Source of the DNA: Prosthecomicrobium pneumaticum
Lineage (GTDB): Bacteria; Pseudomonadota; Alphaproteobacteria; Rhizobiales; Kaistiaceae
Direction: 5' to 3'
Length of the DNA stretch: 64,000 nt
NCBI RefSeq assembly: GCF_014199915.1
Contig: NZ_JACHOO010000006.1
Span: forward strand, 186,001-250,000
The notes under the pieces were generated by a model. That model saw only the letters and a program-made list of their open reading frames with translations, did no database searches and was not told where the DNA came from. Below are positions 15,967 through 24,411 of this stretch, piece after piece. A program made the translations under genes and the position numbers. Each line of letters starts with the position of its first letter. Positions within the stretch are counted from its first letter, which is position 1.

Positions 15967-18188
15967 TATGGCTTCGTCGGCTTCCCTGTCGGTTTCCTTG
16001 TCGGGTTCCTTGGCAGTGCGAACATGAATTCGGCTCCTTCGTCGAGGCGTCCTTGCGCCGTGATGCGGCCGTGATGGCGGTCGAGAATGCGGCGGGCGAG
16101 GGCGAGGCCGATGCCCGTGCCCTCGAAGTCTTCGGCCCGCTGCAGGCGCTGGAAAACGCCGAACAGCTTGTCGACATAGGCCATGTCGAAGCCGACCCCG
16201 TTGTCGCGGACCCGGTAGCAGGTTTCGTCGCCCTCGACCCAGCCGGTCACCTCGATCCGCGCCGGATTGCGCGGCCGCGTATATTTGACCGCGTTTTCGA
16301 CGAGATTGAGCCAGACCTGCCGCAACAGATTGGGATCGCCCCAGGCCGGCGGCAAGGGATCGATCCGCCAGTCGATCGCACGCTGCTCGAGAGTGAAGGC
16401 GAGCGTGTGCTTCACTTCGGCGACGAGCTTGTTCATGTCGACATCGGTCGACGCGACATGGGTGCGGCCGAGCTGGGAAAAGGCGAGCAGGTCGTCGACG
16501 AGCCGTCCGGCCGAGAGGGCCGCGTCGGCGATGCTGTCGAGATAATGCCGGCATTTCTCGTCGAGCTCCGGCGCCCGCTCGCGCAGCAATTGCGAATAGC
16601 CGACGATGTGGCGGAACGGCGCGCGGAGATCGTGCGACACCGAATAGGAGAAGGCCTCGAGCTCCTTGTTGGAGCGCTGCAATTCCTGCGTCAGCGCGGC
16701 GAGTTCCTCGGCCTTTCTGAGCACGATCCCGACGATCGCCGCGCGCAGGTCCTGCGCGGCGGTGATCTCCGCCGGCCGCCAGGGCAGGGCGGTCAGGCGG
16801 ACCTGCTCCTGCCAGGCCGCGAAGGAGGCGCGCGGATGGATGCGGCCGTGCTCTGCGACCGTCTTGTGCGGATCGCCACCCCAGCTGACGGTGCGCACCA
16901 CCTCCGGCCTGAACCACAGGAGCCAGCTCGGATGGAGTTCGGAAATGCGGATGGCGAGGAGGCCGCTCGCCACCGCGGCGAAGCTCGCCGCTTCGGGCAA
17001 CAGCGTGGCGAGCGCCGGCGTGGCATAGAGGTCGCCTTCGCCCCGCGCCTCGAGCCAGGCGACGATGGCGCGGACCCCGGCCTCCTCCGGCGCGTCGCCG
17101 ACGGCATGATAGGAGCCCTCGGCGACGATCGCCGCGCCCGATGCGCCGACCTGAGCGAGCAGTTCCGGTCCCGCCTCGACGAGGCCGCGGCGCCAGTCGG
17201 AGGCCGCGGCCATGCGGCCGAGCAGCCGGCCGAGCACCTCGCCGAGCCGCAGCCGGAGCGCGTCGCCGGCGCTTCGCTCGCGCGCCTCGATCCGCGCGGC
17301 GGCCGCCTGGACGGCGAAATCGCAGGCGTTGCGGATGTTGAGCGAAACCGCATGCGGCCGCGCGCTGTGGCAGGCGACGAGGCCCCACAGCTCGCCGGCG
17401 ACGAGGATCGACACCGACATCGAGGCGGCCGTGCCCATGTTGCGCATGTATTCGAGATGGACCGGCGAGACGCTCCGGAGCGTCGCGAGGCTCAGATCGA
17501 CCGGCGGATCGATCGCCGGCATGATCGGCACGGGCCGGTAGTCGATGTCGGGGATCATCCGCAGCCGGCTGAGCCGGTAGAGCCTCCGCGCCTGGGCCGG
17601 GATGTCGCCGGCGGGGAAGCGCAGGCCGAGATAGGAGGGCAGGCGGCCATTGCCATCCTCGGCGATCACCTCGCCGTTCCATTCCGCATCGAAGCGATAG
17701 ACCAGCGCGCGGTCATGGCCGGTCAGCGCCCGGACATGGCGGGCGAGATGGCCGGTCAGCCGCGCGAGATCGCCGTCGTCGGTGAGCGTCTCGGTGAAGC
17801 GCCGCAGCCGCGGGAAGAGCCGGTCCATGGTCTCGTCCTCGGCCGCCGGCGGAGCCTCGAACTCCGCCACCAGATGCGCGCCGGAGCGGTGCAGGGTCAT
17901 CTGCCAGTGGCGGCCGGCCGCCTCGATCCGCTGCTGGTCGGCGCCTGCCTCGAGGGCGGCATCGCCGGACAGCGCTTCGGCGAGCGCCGGCAGGGCGGCG
18001 GGGAGCGAGGTTCCGGCCTCGAGCGGCGCGCCGAGCTTCTCCGCGGCATTGGCGCTCGCCTGCACGACGCGCAGGGTGCCGGGGTCGATCACGAGCAGCA
18101 CCCCATAGGGCTGGATCGCGCCCGGAATATGGATCGGCTCACGGGCGCAAAGGTCGAGATCCGCCGTATCGTCCCTGGCGTCCGTCAT
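15966..18188 (-). CDS. Bacteriophytochrome histidine kinase
   Basis: Red/far-red photoreceptor kinase of 740 residues that binds biliverdin. PAS_2 domain: the chromophore-binding Cys14 sits in LCAREPIHIPGAIQPYG. GAF domain (about 140-310) has the DIP motif as GDIPAQARRLY (Asp195; the usual PASDIP Ser is Gly), His244 in SPVHLEYMRNMG and His274 in VACHS. PHY domain (about 325-500) ends its tongue with PRASF (452-456). Transmitter: HisKA with phospho-His519 in SVSHDLRAPF, then HATPase with ENAVKYT and GTGIGLALARR. The C-terminus is a short repeat of KPT units. GAGGTGACAGG precedes the ATG. No heme oxygenase gene for biliverdin is in the window. Confidence 0.95.
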   Translation of the reverse strand: MTDARDDTADLDLCAREPIHIPGAIQPYGVLLVIDPGTLRVVQASANAAEKLGAPLEAGTSLPAALPALAEALSGDAALEAGADQQRIEAAGRHWQMTLHRSGAHLVAEFEAPPAAEDETMDRLFPRLRRFTETLTDDGDLARLTGHLARHVRALTGHDRALVYRFDAEWNGEVIAEDGNGRLPSYLGLRFPAGDIPAQARRLYRLSRLRMIPDIDYRPVPIMPAIDPPVDLSLATLRSVSPVHLEYMRNMGTAASMSVSILVAGELWGLVACHSARPHAVSLNIRNACDFAVQAAAARIEARERSAGDALRLRLGEVLGRLLGRMAAASDWRRGLVEAGPELLAQVGASGAAIVAEGSYHAVGDAPEEAGVRAIVAWLEARGEGDLYATPALATLLPEAASFAAVASGLLAIRISELHPSWLLWFRPEVVRTVSWGGDPHKTVAEHGRIHPRASFAAWQEQVRLTALPWRPAEITAAQDLRAAIVGIVLRKAEELAALTQELQRSNKELEAFSYSVSHDLRAPFRHIVGYSQLLRERAPELDEKCRHYLDSIADAALSAGRLVDDLLAFSQLGRTHVASTDVDMNKLVAEVKHTLAFTLEQRAIDWRIDPLPPAWGDPNLLRQVWLNLVENAVKYTRPRNPARIEVTGWVEGDETCYRVRDNGVGFDMAYVDKLFGVFQRLQRAEDFEGTGIGLALARRILDRHHGRITAQGRLDEGAEFMFALPRNPTRKPTGKPTKP
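15976..16011 (+). repeat. Three 12-bp tandem repeats in the phytochrome 3' end
   Basis: GTCGGCTTCCCT, GTCGGTTTCCTT and GTCGGGTTCCTT follow one another. Read on the minus strand they encode the Lys-Pro-Thr-rich C-terminal tail of the phytochrome. The tail is outside all domains and is probably neutral slippage product. Confidence 0.75.
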
Positions 18189-18485
18189 CCTGTCACCTCG
18201 TCTTGCGCGGTGGGCCGAGGATGCCCGCAGCCGATGTCGGGCGTGCGGGCGCGGCGCCGGGCCGGACCCCGGCGGGGCGGATTCTCATGAACCGGATGTG
18301 GGCGAACCAAGGGCGGGGGGCTCCCTGTGGGCGGGCCGATCGGCGGCCCGGGCGAGGACGGTCCGTTCCGGCGGGTGGGAAGTCAAGTCCACACGCCGTC
18401 CCGCCGGCCTTGAAATGCCGGCGCGGCGAACAACAATAGGGCGAGGCGGCACGGCGAACAGGTATAGCGGGGACGGATCGGCATC

Positions 18486-18968
18486 ATGGGCAGTTTCGAC
18501 AGGGCCGGCGCGTCTCCGGCGCGGCTTTCCGCGCTCGCCGTCTTCCTTGTGGTCGTGGTCGGCGGCGGCCTGCTGATCGGCCTGCTCAACACGCCCGGTG
18601 CCTGGTATTCCGGCCTCGTCAAGCCGTCCTTCAATCCGCCCGCCTTCGTCTTCGGCCCGGTCTGGACGGCGCTCTATGTCGCCATCGCGGTCGCCGGCTG
18701 GCGGATCTGGCGGGTCGCGCCGAAGAGCGGGGCGATGTGGCTGTGGGGCGTACAGCTCCTCCTGAACTGGCTGTGGTCGCCGGCCTTTTTCGGCCTCGAG
18801 ATGCCGGCGCTCGGGCTCGTCGTCATCCTCCCGCTGCTCGTCGCGATCCTCGCCTTCATCGTCGTGGCGCGGCGGATCGACCGGCCGGCGGCGTGGCTCT
18901 TCGTGCCCTATGCCGCCTGGGTCGGCTTCGCGACCGTGCTCAACGCGAGCATCGTCGCCCTCAATTGA
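18486..18968 (+). CDS. tspO: TspO/MBR family tryptophan-rich sensory protein
   Basis: Outer- or cell-membrane protein of 160 residues with five hydrophobic helices, the TspO/peripheral benzodiazepine receptor fold. Family signatures are WYSGLVKPSFNPPAFVFGPVW, the second-half LLLNWLWSPAFFG, and PYAAWVGFATVLNA in the last helix. TspO proteins bind porphyrins and affect tetrapyrrole handling and the oxygen or light response in alphaproteobacteria. It is divergent from the phytochrome operon across a 297-base gap in which I see no clear promoter, and the KaiC-like gene follows about 140 bases downstream. Proximity to a bilin-binding photoreceptor suggests a tetrapyrrole or light-related role, which is inference. 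Confidence 0.93.
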   Translation: MGSFDRAGASPARLSALAVFLVVVVGGGLLIGLLNTPGAWYSGLVKPSFNPPAFVFGPVWTALYVAIAVAGWRIWRVAPKSGAMWLWGVQLLLNWLWSPAFFGLEMPALGLVVILPLLVAILAFIVVARRIDRPAAWLFVPYAAWVGFATVLNASIVALN

Positions 18969-19105
18969 CAGGAAGAGCGGAACCGAACCGCGTGCCGCTC
19001 GTTTCGGAACATTGAGGGTGGGTCGGCCGGCGTCGTCGTCGACGGTAGGGGAGTGGCCGCGCGCCGCATCCGTTCCCCGGCCGACAAAGTGGGGAACGAT
19101 CCGGC

Positions 19106-20575
19106 GTGAGCGGTGAAGACGGGATTCGGCGGACGCCGACGGGCATCGAGGGGCTCGATGCGGTGTTGAACGGCGGGCTGCTGCAGGGGGCGGCCTATAT
19201 CGTCCAGGGACCGCCGGGCGCCGGCAAGACCATCCTCGCCAACCAGATCTGCTTCAATCATTCGGGCCGCGGCGAGGTCGCGCTCTATGTCAGCCTGCTC
19301 GCCGAATCGCACGACCGGATGATCCGTTACATGCAGGCGCTCGGCTTCTATGCCCAGGACCGCATCCCGGACCGGCTCAGCTACATCTCGGCCTATTCGA
19401 CGCTCGAGAAGGAGGGCATGCGCGGCGTCATCCGCCTGCTCGGCCAGGAGGCGCGGCGCCGGCGGGCTTCGCTCGTCGTGCTCGACGGGCTGTTCGTCAT
19501 TCACGATGTCGCCGGCAGCGAACTCGAATTCCGCAGCTTCGTGCACGAATTGCAGGGGCAGGCGGCGCTGCTCGGGCTCACCATGGTGGTGCTCACCAAT
19601 CAGCGCCGCGGGCCGGATTCGCCGGAATTCACCATGGTGGACGGCTGGATCGAGCTGAGCGACGTCACCCACGGCCTGCGCGCAGCGCGCCAGCTGACGC
19701 TGCACAAGCAGCGCGGCGGCAGCTTCATGCGCGGCTCGCATTTCTTCCGCATCACGCAGAACGGCATCGTCGTCTTCCCGCGCACCGAATCCGCCTACCG
19801 GCTGGAGCGCGAGGGCGCCTCGCCGGAGGGCCGGATGAGCAGCGGCGTCGCCGGCTTCGACCGGATGCTCGGCGGCGGCTTCCCGGCCGCCTCGGCGACG
19901 CTCCTCTACGGCCCCTCCGGCTCCGGCAAGACGACGATGGGGCTGCATTTCCTCGCCGAGAGCACGGAGGAGGAGCCCGGCCTCCTGTTCGGCCTGTTCG
20001 AGAGTCCGGAACGCCTGATCGGCAAGGCGAAGGCGCTCGGGCTCGATTTCGAGCGGCTGATCGCCCGCAACGCGCTCGGCATCGTCTGGCGCAGCCCTGC
20101 GGAGAACATTGCCGACGAACTCGCCCATGAGCTGATCGCTGCGGTGAAGCACTGGAAGGCGCGCCGTGTCTTCGTCGACGGCCTGGGACCTTTCCGCAGT
20201 GCCCTTCTCCACCCGGAACGGTTCGCCCTCGTCATCAACGCGATCAACCGCCATCTGCGGGCGCTCGGCACGACCCTCGTCTGGACGCTCGAGAACCGCG
20301 AGTTCTTCCTCGCCAACAATATCGGCCATGACGACCTGTCGCAGATGGTCGACGGGGTGATCCTGCTGCACTACGCGGTCGAGGACGACGTACTCAAGCG
20401 GCGCTTCTCGATCCTCAAGGTCCGCGACAGCGATTTCGACCCGCGCGCGCGCGATTTCATCGTCACCGATCGCGGCATCCGGGTTGACGCCGTCGGGGGC
20501 ACCCCCCCGCGGCGGAGCGAGGAGGAGCACGGCCGGGAAACGCCCCCATCGCCGCACGGCGCGGAGGCGCGCTAG
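19106..20575 (+). CDS. KaiC-like double-domain RecA-family ATPase
   Basis: Cytoplasmic ATPase of 489 residues with two tandem KaiC domains. Domain 1 begins GIEGLDAVLNGGLLQGAAY with Walker A GPPGAGKT (35-42). Domain 2 begins GVAGFDRMLGGGFP with Walker A GPSGSGKTT (about 275). Acidic residues follow the third strand in both halves (LLAESHDRM and LFESPERL). Length and arrangement match KaiC, but I do not see KaiC's adjacent Ser-Thr autophosphorylation pair, and no KaiA or KaiB is present. A GTG start is used, with GGGGAA upstream. The stand-alone receiver starts five bases after the stop, so they are an operon and likely partners, as in KaiC-like/receiver pairs of non-cyanobacteria. Confidence 0.9.
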   Translation: MSGEDGIRRTPTGIEGLDAVLNGGLLQGAAYIVQGPPGAGKTILANQICFNHSGRGEVALYVSLLAESHDRMIRYMQALGFYAQDRIPDRLSYISAYSTLEKEGMRGVIRLLGQEARRRRASLVVLDGLFVIHDVAGSELEFRSFVHELQGQAALLGLTMVVLTNQRRGPDSPEFTMVDGWIELSDVTHGLRAARQLTLHKQRGGSFMRGSHFFRITQNGIVVFPRTESAYRLEREGASPEGRMSSGVAGFDRMLGGGFPAASATLLYGPSGSGKTTMGLHFLAESTEEEPGLLFGLFESPERLIGKAKALGLDFERLIARNALGIVWRSPAENIADELAHELIAAVKHWKARRVFVDGLGPFRSALLHPERFALVINAINRHLRALGTTLVWTLENREFFLANNIGHDDLSQMVDGVILLHYAVEDDVLKRRFSILKVRDSDFDPRARDFIVTDRGIRVDAVGGTPPRRSEEEHGRETPPSPHGAEAR

Positions 20576-20580
20576 CTCCG

Positions 20581-20934
20581 ATGAAGCGGATCCTCCTCGT
20601 CGAAGATGAGATTCTGATCTCTCTCAACAGCAGCATGCTGCTGGAGGACGAGGGATTCGCCGTGGATGTGGCGTTCAACGGCGAGCAGGGGCTCGACCTC
20701 GCGCTTGCCCGTTCGCCCGACCTCATCGTCACCGACTACATGATGCCGCGCATGGACGGGCTCACCTTCATCATGGAGGCGCGCGCGCGGGGCGTCACCG
20801 TGCCGATCCTTCTCACCACCTCGATGCCCGAGAAGGGGCTGTCCGAGACCTATCGCGGCGGCCACGACGCCTATCTCGCCAAGCCCTACAATGCCGAGCA
20901 GCTGCTCGCGCTGGTGCGGCGCCTGCTCGGCTGA
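20581..20934 (+). CDS. Stand-alone response regulator downstream of KaiC-like gene
   Basis: CheY-like receiver of 117 residues with no output domain. Acidic pocket LLVEDEILIS, phosphoacceptor Asp in VTDYMMPRMDG, Thr/Ser in LLTTS and Lys in YLAKPYN are all intact. It starts five bases after the KaiC-like gene and was probably co-transcribed with it. It may modulate or be read by the KaiC-like ATPase, or serve another kinase of this signalling block. It is followed, tail to tail, by an exporter gene on the minus strand after 28 bases. Confidence 0.9.
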   Translation: MKRILLVEDEILISLNSSMLLEDEGFAVDVAFNGEQGLDLALARSPDLIVTDYMMPRMDGLTFIMEARARGVTVPILLTTSMPEKGLSETYRGGHDAYLAKPYNAEQLLALVRRLLG

Positions 20935-20962
20935 GCGGGCTGCCGGTCACGGCGCCGGCCTC

Positions 20963-22513
20963 TCACGAGCCGGTCCGCGGCGCGGCCGTGCCGCCCGCGT
21001 CGCGCGGGGTGCGCAGCAGCCGATAGGCGATGAGGCTCGCCGAAGCGGCGACAACGGCGCCGATCGTCGCGACGGTGGAGAAGGCGGCGAGGAAGGCACT
21101 GCGGGCCGCGGCGACGACCGCTTCGCCGTCCGCCCCGCCGATCCGGCGCCCCTCGGCGAGCGCGGCGCCGAGCGTGTCGCGCGCCGCCTCCCGCACATCG
21201 GCCGGAATGTCGACCGGCAAGGCATCGCCGACGAGGCCGCGATAGACGGCGATGGCGATGCTGCCGAGCACGGCGATGCCGAGCACGCCGCCGAACTCGG
21301 CGGCCGTCTCCGAGACGGCGCCCGCTGCGCCCGCGCGCTCCGGCGGCGCCGCGCCGACGATCAGGTCCGTGGTCAGGATGAAGACCGGGCCGAGACCCGC
21401 CGAGAGGACGAGCAGCCCGCCGATCAGCAGCGGCAGGTCGTCGGCCCCGTCGACGAAGGCGAAGACGACGAGCCCCGCGGCGAGCGAGGCGAGACCGGCG
21501 GCGAGCACGGCGGGCGCCGGGAAGCGGCCGACGACGGCGGGCGCGGCGAGCGAGCTGACGGTGATCAGCGCCGAGGAGGGCAGCATCCACAGCGCGGCGG
21601 CGAGCGGCGACAGGCCGACGACGAGCTGAAGATACTGCGCGATGAAGAGGAACATGCCGAACAGCACGAAGACGCCGACCATGTTGACGCCGAGTGCCGC
21701 CGAGAAGGCGGTGCGCCTGAAGAGGGCGAGGTCGATCATCGGATCGGCGAGCCGCTTCTGCCGCCGCACGAAGAGCGCGCCGACGCCGATCCCGGCGAGC
21801 ATGATCGCCGCCGGGACGAGGCCGAGCCCGCCTTCCGCCATGCGCTTCAGGCCGTAGATGACGGTGAGCACGGCGGCGAGCGACAGCACCGCGCTCGCGA
21901 TGTCGAGCCGGCCGGCCTTCGGGTCGCGGTATTCCGGCAGGAGGATGGGGGCGACGACGAGGAGCAGCACCATCACCGGCACGGCGAGCAGGAAGACCGA
22001 GCCCCACCAGAAATAGTGCAGCAGCACGCCGCCGACGATCGGGCCGATCGTGCCGCCGACCGCATAGGAGGTGCCCCAGACGCTGATCGCGAAGGTGCGC
22101 TGGCGGTCGTCGTGGAACATGTTGCGGATCAGCGACAGGGTCGAGGGCGCGACCGTTGCGCCGGCGATGCCGAGCAGCGCCCGGGCGGCGATCAGAGCTT
22201 CGGCCGTCGGGGCGAAGGCGGCGAGCACCGAGGCGACGCCGAAGAGGGCGGCGCCGATCATCAGGAGCTTGCGCCGGCCGATCCGGTCGCCGAGCGTGCC
22301 CATGGTGACCAGCCAGCCGGCGACGAGGAAGCCGTAAATGTCGACGATCCACAGGAGTTGCGCGGCGCTCGGCGCGAGGTCGGCGGTCAGCTGCGGCACG
22401 GCGAGGTTCAGGACGGTCAGGTCCATCGCGTAGAGCATGCAGGGCAGCGCGATGACCGCAAGGCCGATCCATTCGCGGCGGCCGGCCTTCGCGGGGGGAT
22501 CGAGGAGGGGCAT
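20963..22513 (-). CDS. MFS transporter, DHA2 (14-helix) drug:H+ antiporter family
   Basis: Inner-membrane exporter of 516 residues with about 14 hydrophobic helices, as in EmrB, QacA and SmvA. Recognisable are the motif-A-like GTLGDRIGRRKLLMIG between helices 2 and 3, the motif-C-like GTSYAVGGTIGPIVGG in helix 5, and the N-terminal YAMDLTVLNLAVPQL in helix 1, which carries the acidic residue typical of the QacA group. Such proteins expel cationic drugs, dyes or antiseptics. No TetR-type regulator lies next to it. It is on the same strand as the FGGY kinase upstream (111-base gap) but is functionally unrelated as far as can be seen. Confidence 0.92.
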   Translation of the reverse strand: MPLLDPPAKAGRREWIGLAVIALPCMLYAMDLTVLNLAVPQLTADLAPSAAQLLWIVDIYGFLVAGWLVTMGTLGDRIGRRKLLMIGAALFGVASVLAAFAPTAEALIAARALLGIAGATVAPSTLSLIRNMFHDDRQRTFAISVWGTSYAVGGTIGPIVGGVLLHYFWWGSVFLLAVPVMVLLLVVAPILLPEYRDPKAGRLDIASAVLSLAAVLTVIYGLKRMAEGGLGLVPAAIMLAGIGVGALFVRRQKRLADPMIDLALFRRTAFSAALGVNMVGVFVLFGMFLFIAQYLQLVVGLSPLAAALWMLPSSALITVSSLAAPAVVGRFPAPAVLAAGLASLAAGLVVFAFVDGADDLPLLIGGLLVLSAGLGPVFILTTDLIVGAAPPERAGAAGAVSETAAEFGGVLGIAVLGSIAIAVYRGLVGDALPVDIPADVREAARDTLGAALAEGRRIGGADGEAVVAAARSAFLAAFSTVATIGAVVAASASLIAYRLLRTPRDAGGTAAPRTGS

Positions 22514-22624
22514 TGCTCTACTCCGGTTCGTGCGACCACCTGTGCGCGGCCTTCGGCCGCTGGAGCAAGGACGAAAGAAGGACGCCGCCGCCGACAGGCG
22601 ACGGAGATCGGGCGGCCGGCCCGG

Positions 22625-24259
22625 TCAGAACCCGGCCATGATGGTGCGCAGGTCCCGGTCGGCCTGGCGCAGCAGCGCGAAGGCGGCGCGCTTGCGGTCG
22701 TGGAAGGCGGCGACGCGGCCGCCCTCCGGCGCGATCACGCCGGCGAGCGCGGACATCGCCTCCATCGCCGCGCGGGCGGAGGGGAAGGCGCCGGCCGCGA
22801 CCGCGCCGAGCATCGCCGCGCCGAGCAGCACCGGCTCGGCGGTCGCCGGCAGGGCGACGTCGAGCCGGGTGGCGTCGGCGAGGATGCGGCGCACCAGCGG
22901 GCTGCGGCCGGCGCCGCCCGAGACGACGAGGGTGGCGAGCGGCACGCCCGCCTCGCGGATCGCGCCGACGGCTTCCGCCGTGCCGCAGGCGAGGCCGCAC
23001 AGCCCGGCGAGATAGAGCCGGGCGAGGCTGTCGAGATCGGCCTCGAGCGGCAGGCGCGCGACGATCGCGCGTGCATCGGGATCGGCGAAGGGCGAGCGGT
23101 TGCCGAGATAGTCGGGCAGGACGTGCAGGTCGGCGGCGAGGAAGGCGGCCTCGGAAAGCGTCGGCGCGGCGGCGAGGATGCGCGCTTCGAGGAGGCCGAG
23201 CACGCTGTCGCCCGCCGCCTTCGCCGCGGCTTCCGCCTCGGCATGGGCGGGATGGCAGCGCACCAGATGGTCGAGCGCGGCACCGGCGGCCGACTGGCCG
23301 CCCTCCGCGAGCCAGAGGCCGGGCACCATCGCCGAGTAATAGGGGCCCCAGACGCCCTCGACGAAGACCGGATCGGGCGTCGACACCATGATGCAGGTCG
23401 ACGTCCCCATGATGTAGCCGACCCGGGCGGCCGGATCGCCGGGCGTGCCGTCCGGATCGCGCCCGCCGACCGTGCCGAAGCCGCCGGCATGGGCGTCGAT
23501 GAGGGCGGCGCCGACCGGCGTGCCGGGACGAAGGCCGAGCGCCTCGGCCGCCTCCGCCGTCAGGCCGCGGCCGAGCGGCGTGCCGGGATCGACGATCTCG
23601 GTGCCGATCCGGGCAAAACCCTCGTCGGCGAGCTCGGCGAGGCCGATGCCGCGGAAATAATCGGCGCTCCACCGCTTCTCGTGGGCGAGATAGGTCCATT
23701 TGCAGGTGACGGTGCAGACCGAGCGGGCGAGGCTGCCGGTCGCCTTGAAGGTCAGGAAGTCGGAGAGGTCGAGGAAATGCCCGGCGGCCGAAAAGGTCTC
23801 GGGCATGTGCTTCTTCAGCCAGAGGAGCTTAGGCGTCTCCATCTCCGGCGAGATCGCCCCGCCGACATAGGAAAGCACGTGGTGGCGGCCGGCATTGACG
23901 AGCCGCGCCTCGGCGGCGGCGCGGTGGTCCATCCAGACGATGACGTTGCGCTGCGGGTCGCCGGACGGGCCGACGGCGAGCGGATCGAAATGGGGGTCGA
24001 CGACGACGAGCGAGCAGGTCGCGTCGAAGCCGATGCCGGCGATATCCGCCGCATCGGCGCCGGCCGCGGCGAGCGCGCCGCGCACCGCGGCGGCCACCGC
24101 CGCCCAGATGTCGGCGGAGGACTGTTCGACGATGTCGCCCGCCTCGTGCCAGATGCGGATCTCGTGCCGGGCGGTGCCGACGAGCGTGCCGGCGGCGTCG
24201 AAGAGGCCGGCCCGCGCGCTGCCGGTGCCGACATCCACCCCCAGAAACAGCGCCGCCAT
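22625..24259 (-). CDS. FGGY-family carbohydrate kinase, D-ribulokinase-like
   Basis: Cytoplasmic sugar kinase of 544 residues, probably phosphorylating a ketopentose. The N-terminal phosphate loop is FLGVDVGTGSARAGLFD. The segments DATCSLVVVDPHFDPL and RNVIVWMDHRA resemble those I recall from the D-ribulokinase (FGGY) branch, and GGAGRSPLVRRILAD is the C-terminal adenosine motif. The frame is open 47 codons upstream, but GGGAGGATCGG directly before the ATG at 24259 fixes the start. It is divergent from the dehydratase operon across 152 bases, sharing the regulatory region with it. A pentulose such as D-ribulose or a related sugar from the adjacent pathway is the likely substrate. Confidence 0.9.
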   Translation of the reverse strand: MAALFLGVDVGTGSARAGLFDAAGTLVGTARHEIRIWHEAGDIVEQSSADIWAAVAAAVRGALAAAGADAADIAGIGFDATCSLVVVDPHFDPLAVGPSGDPQRNVIVWMDHRAAAEARLVNAGRHHVLSYVGGAISPEMETPKLLWLKKHMPETFSAAGHFLDLSDFLTFKATGSLARSVCTVTCKWTYLAHEKRWSADYFRGIGLAELADEGFARIGTEIVDPGTPLGRGLTAEAAEALGLRPGTPVGAALIDAHAGGFGTVGGRDPDGTPGDPAARVGYIMGTSTCIMVSTPDPVFVEGVWGPYYSAMVPGLWLAEGGQSAAGAALDHLVRCHPAHAEAEAAAKAAGDSVLGLLEARILAAAPTLSEAAFLAADLHVLPDYLGNRSPFADPDARAIVARLPLEADLDSLARLYLAGLCGLACGTAEAVGAIREAGVPLATLVVSGGAGRSPLVRRILADATRLDVALPATAEPVLLGAAMLGAVAAGAFPSARAAMEAMSALAGVIAPEGGRVAAFHDRKRAAFALLRQADRDLRTIMAGF

Positions 24260-24331
24260 CCGATCCTCCCGCACAACCCTCTGTCGCGGGGCTCTATAGC
24301 ACGTCCCGTCCGCTCCGGCCCGCTCCCCGGC

Positions 24332-24359
24332 TTGACCGGCGATTTCACGACATGATACG
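24332..24359 (+). promoter_or_regulatory. Candidate sigma-70-type promoter for dehydratase operon
   Basis: TTGACC (24332-24337) is a good -35 match, and GATACG (24354-24359) lies 16 bases on with half the -10 consensus and a TG-like context. Transcription would start near 24366, placing the inverted repeat at 24379-24399 just downstream. This is by eye only. Confidence 0.35.
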
Positions 24360-24378
24360 GAAGGAAAAATACGATAAT

Positions 24379-24399
24379 TGAGACGGAACAATCGTCTCA
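24379..24399 (+). promoter_or_regulatory. Inverted repeat, candidate operator before the dehydratase gene
   Basis: TGAGACG (24379-24385) and CGTCTCA (24393-24399) are perfect 7-base arms around GAACAAT, in an unusually AT-rich stretch for this genome. The site ends 12 bases before the GTG of the dehydratase and overlaps the region shared with the divergent kinase gene. The FadR-type regulator at the end of this locus (30905) is the natural candidate to bind it. Confidence 0.5.
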
Positions 24400-24411
24400 T
24401 TCGGAGGAAGC

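Noticed and set aside
18189-18485. Heme oxygenase or other bilin biosynthesis gene next to the phytochrome
   Set aside because: The 297-base divergent gap contains no coding frame with a ribosome site, and none of the neighbouring genes resembles heme oxygenase.
19106-20575. True circadian KaiC
   Set aside because: Two KaiC domains are present, but KaiA and KaiB are absent and the adjacent Ser-Thr phosphorylation pair of KaiC is not seen, so only KaiC-like is claimed.
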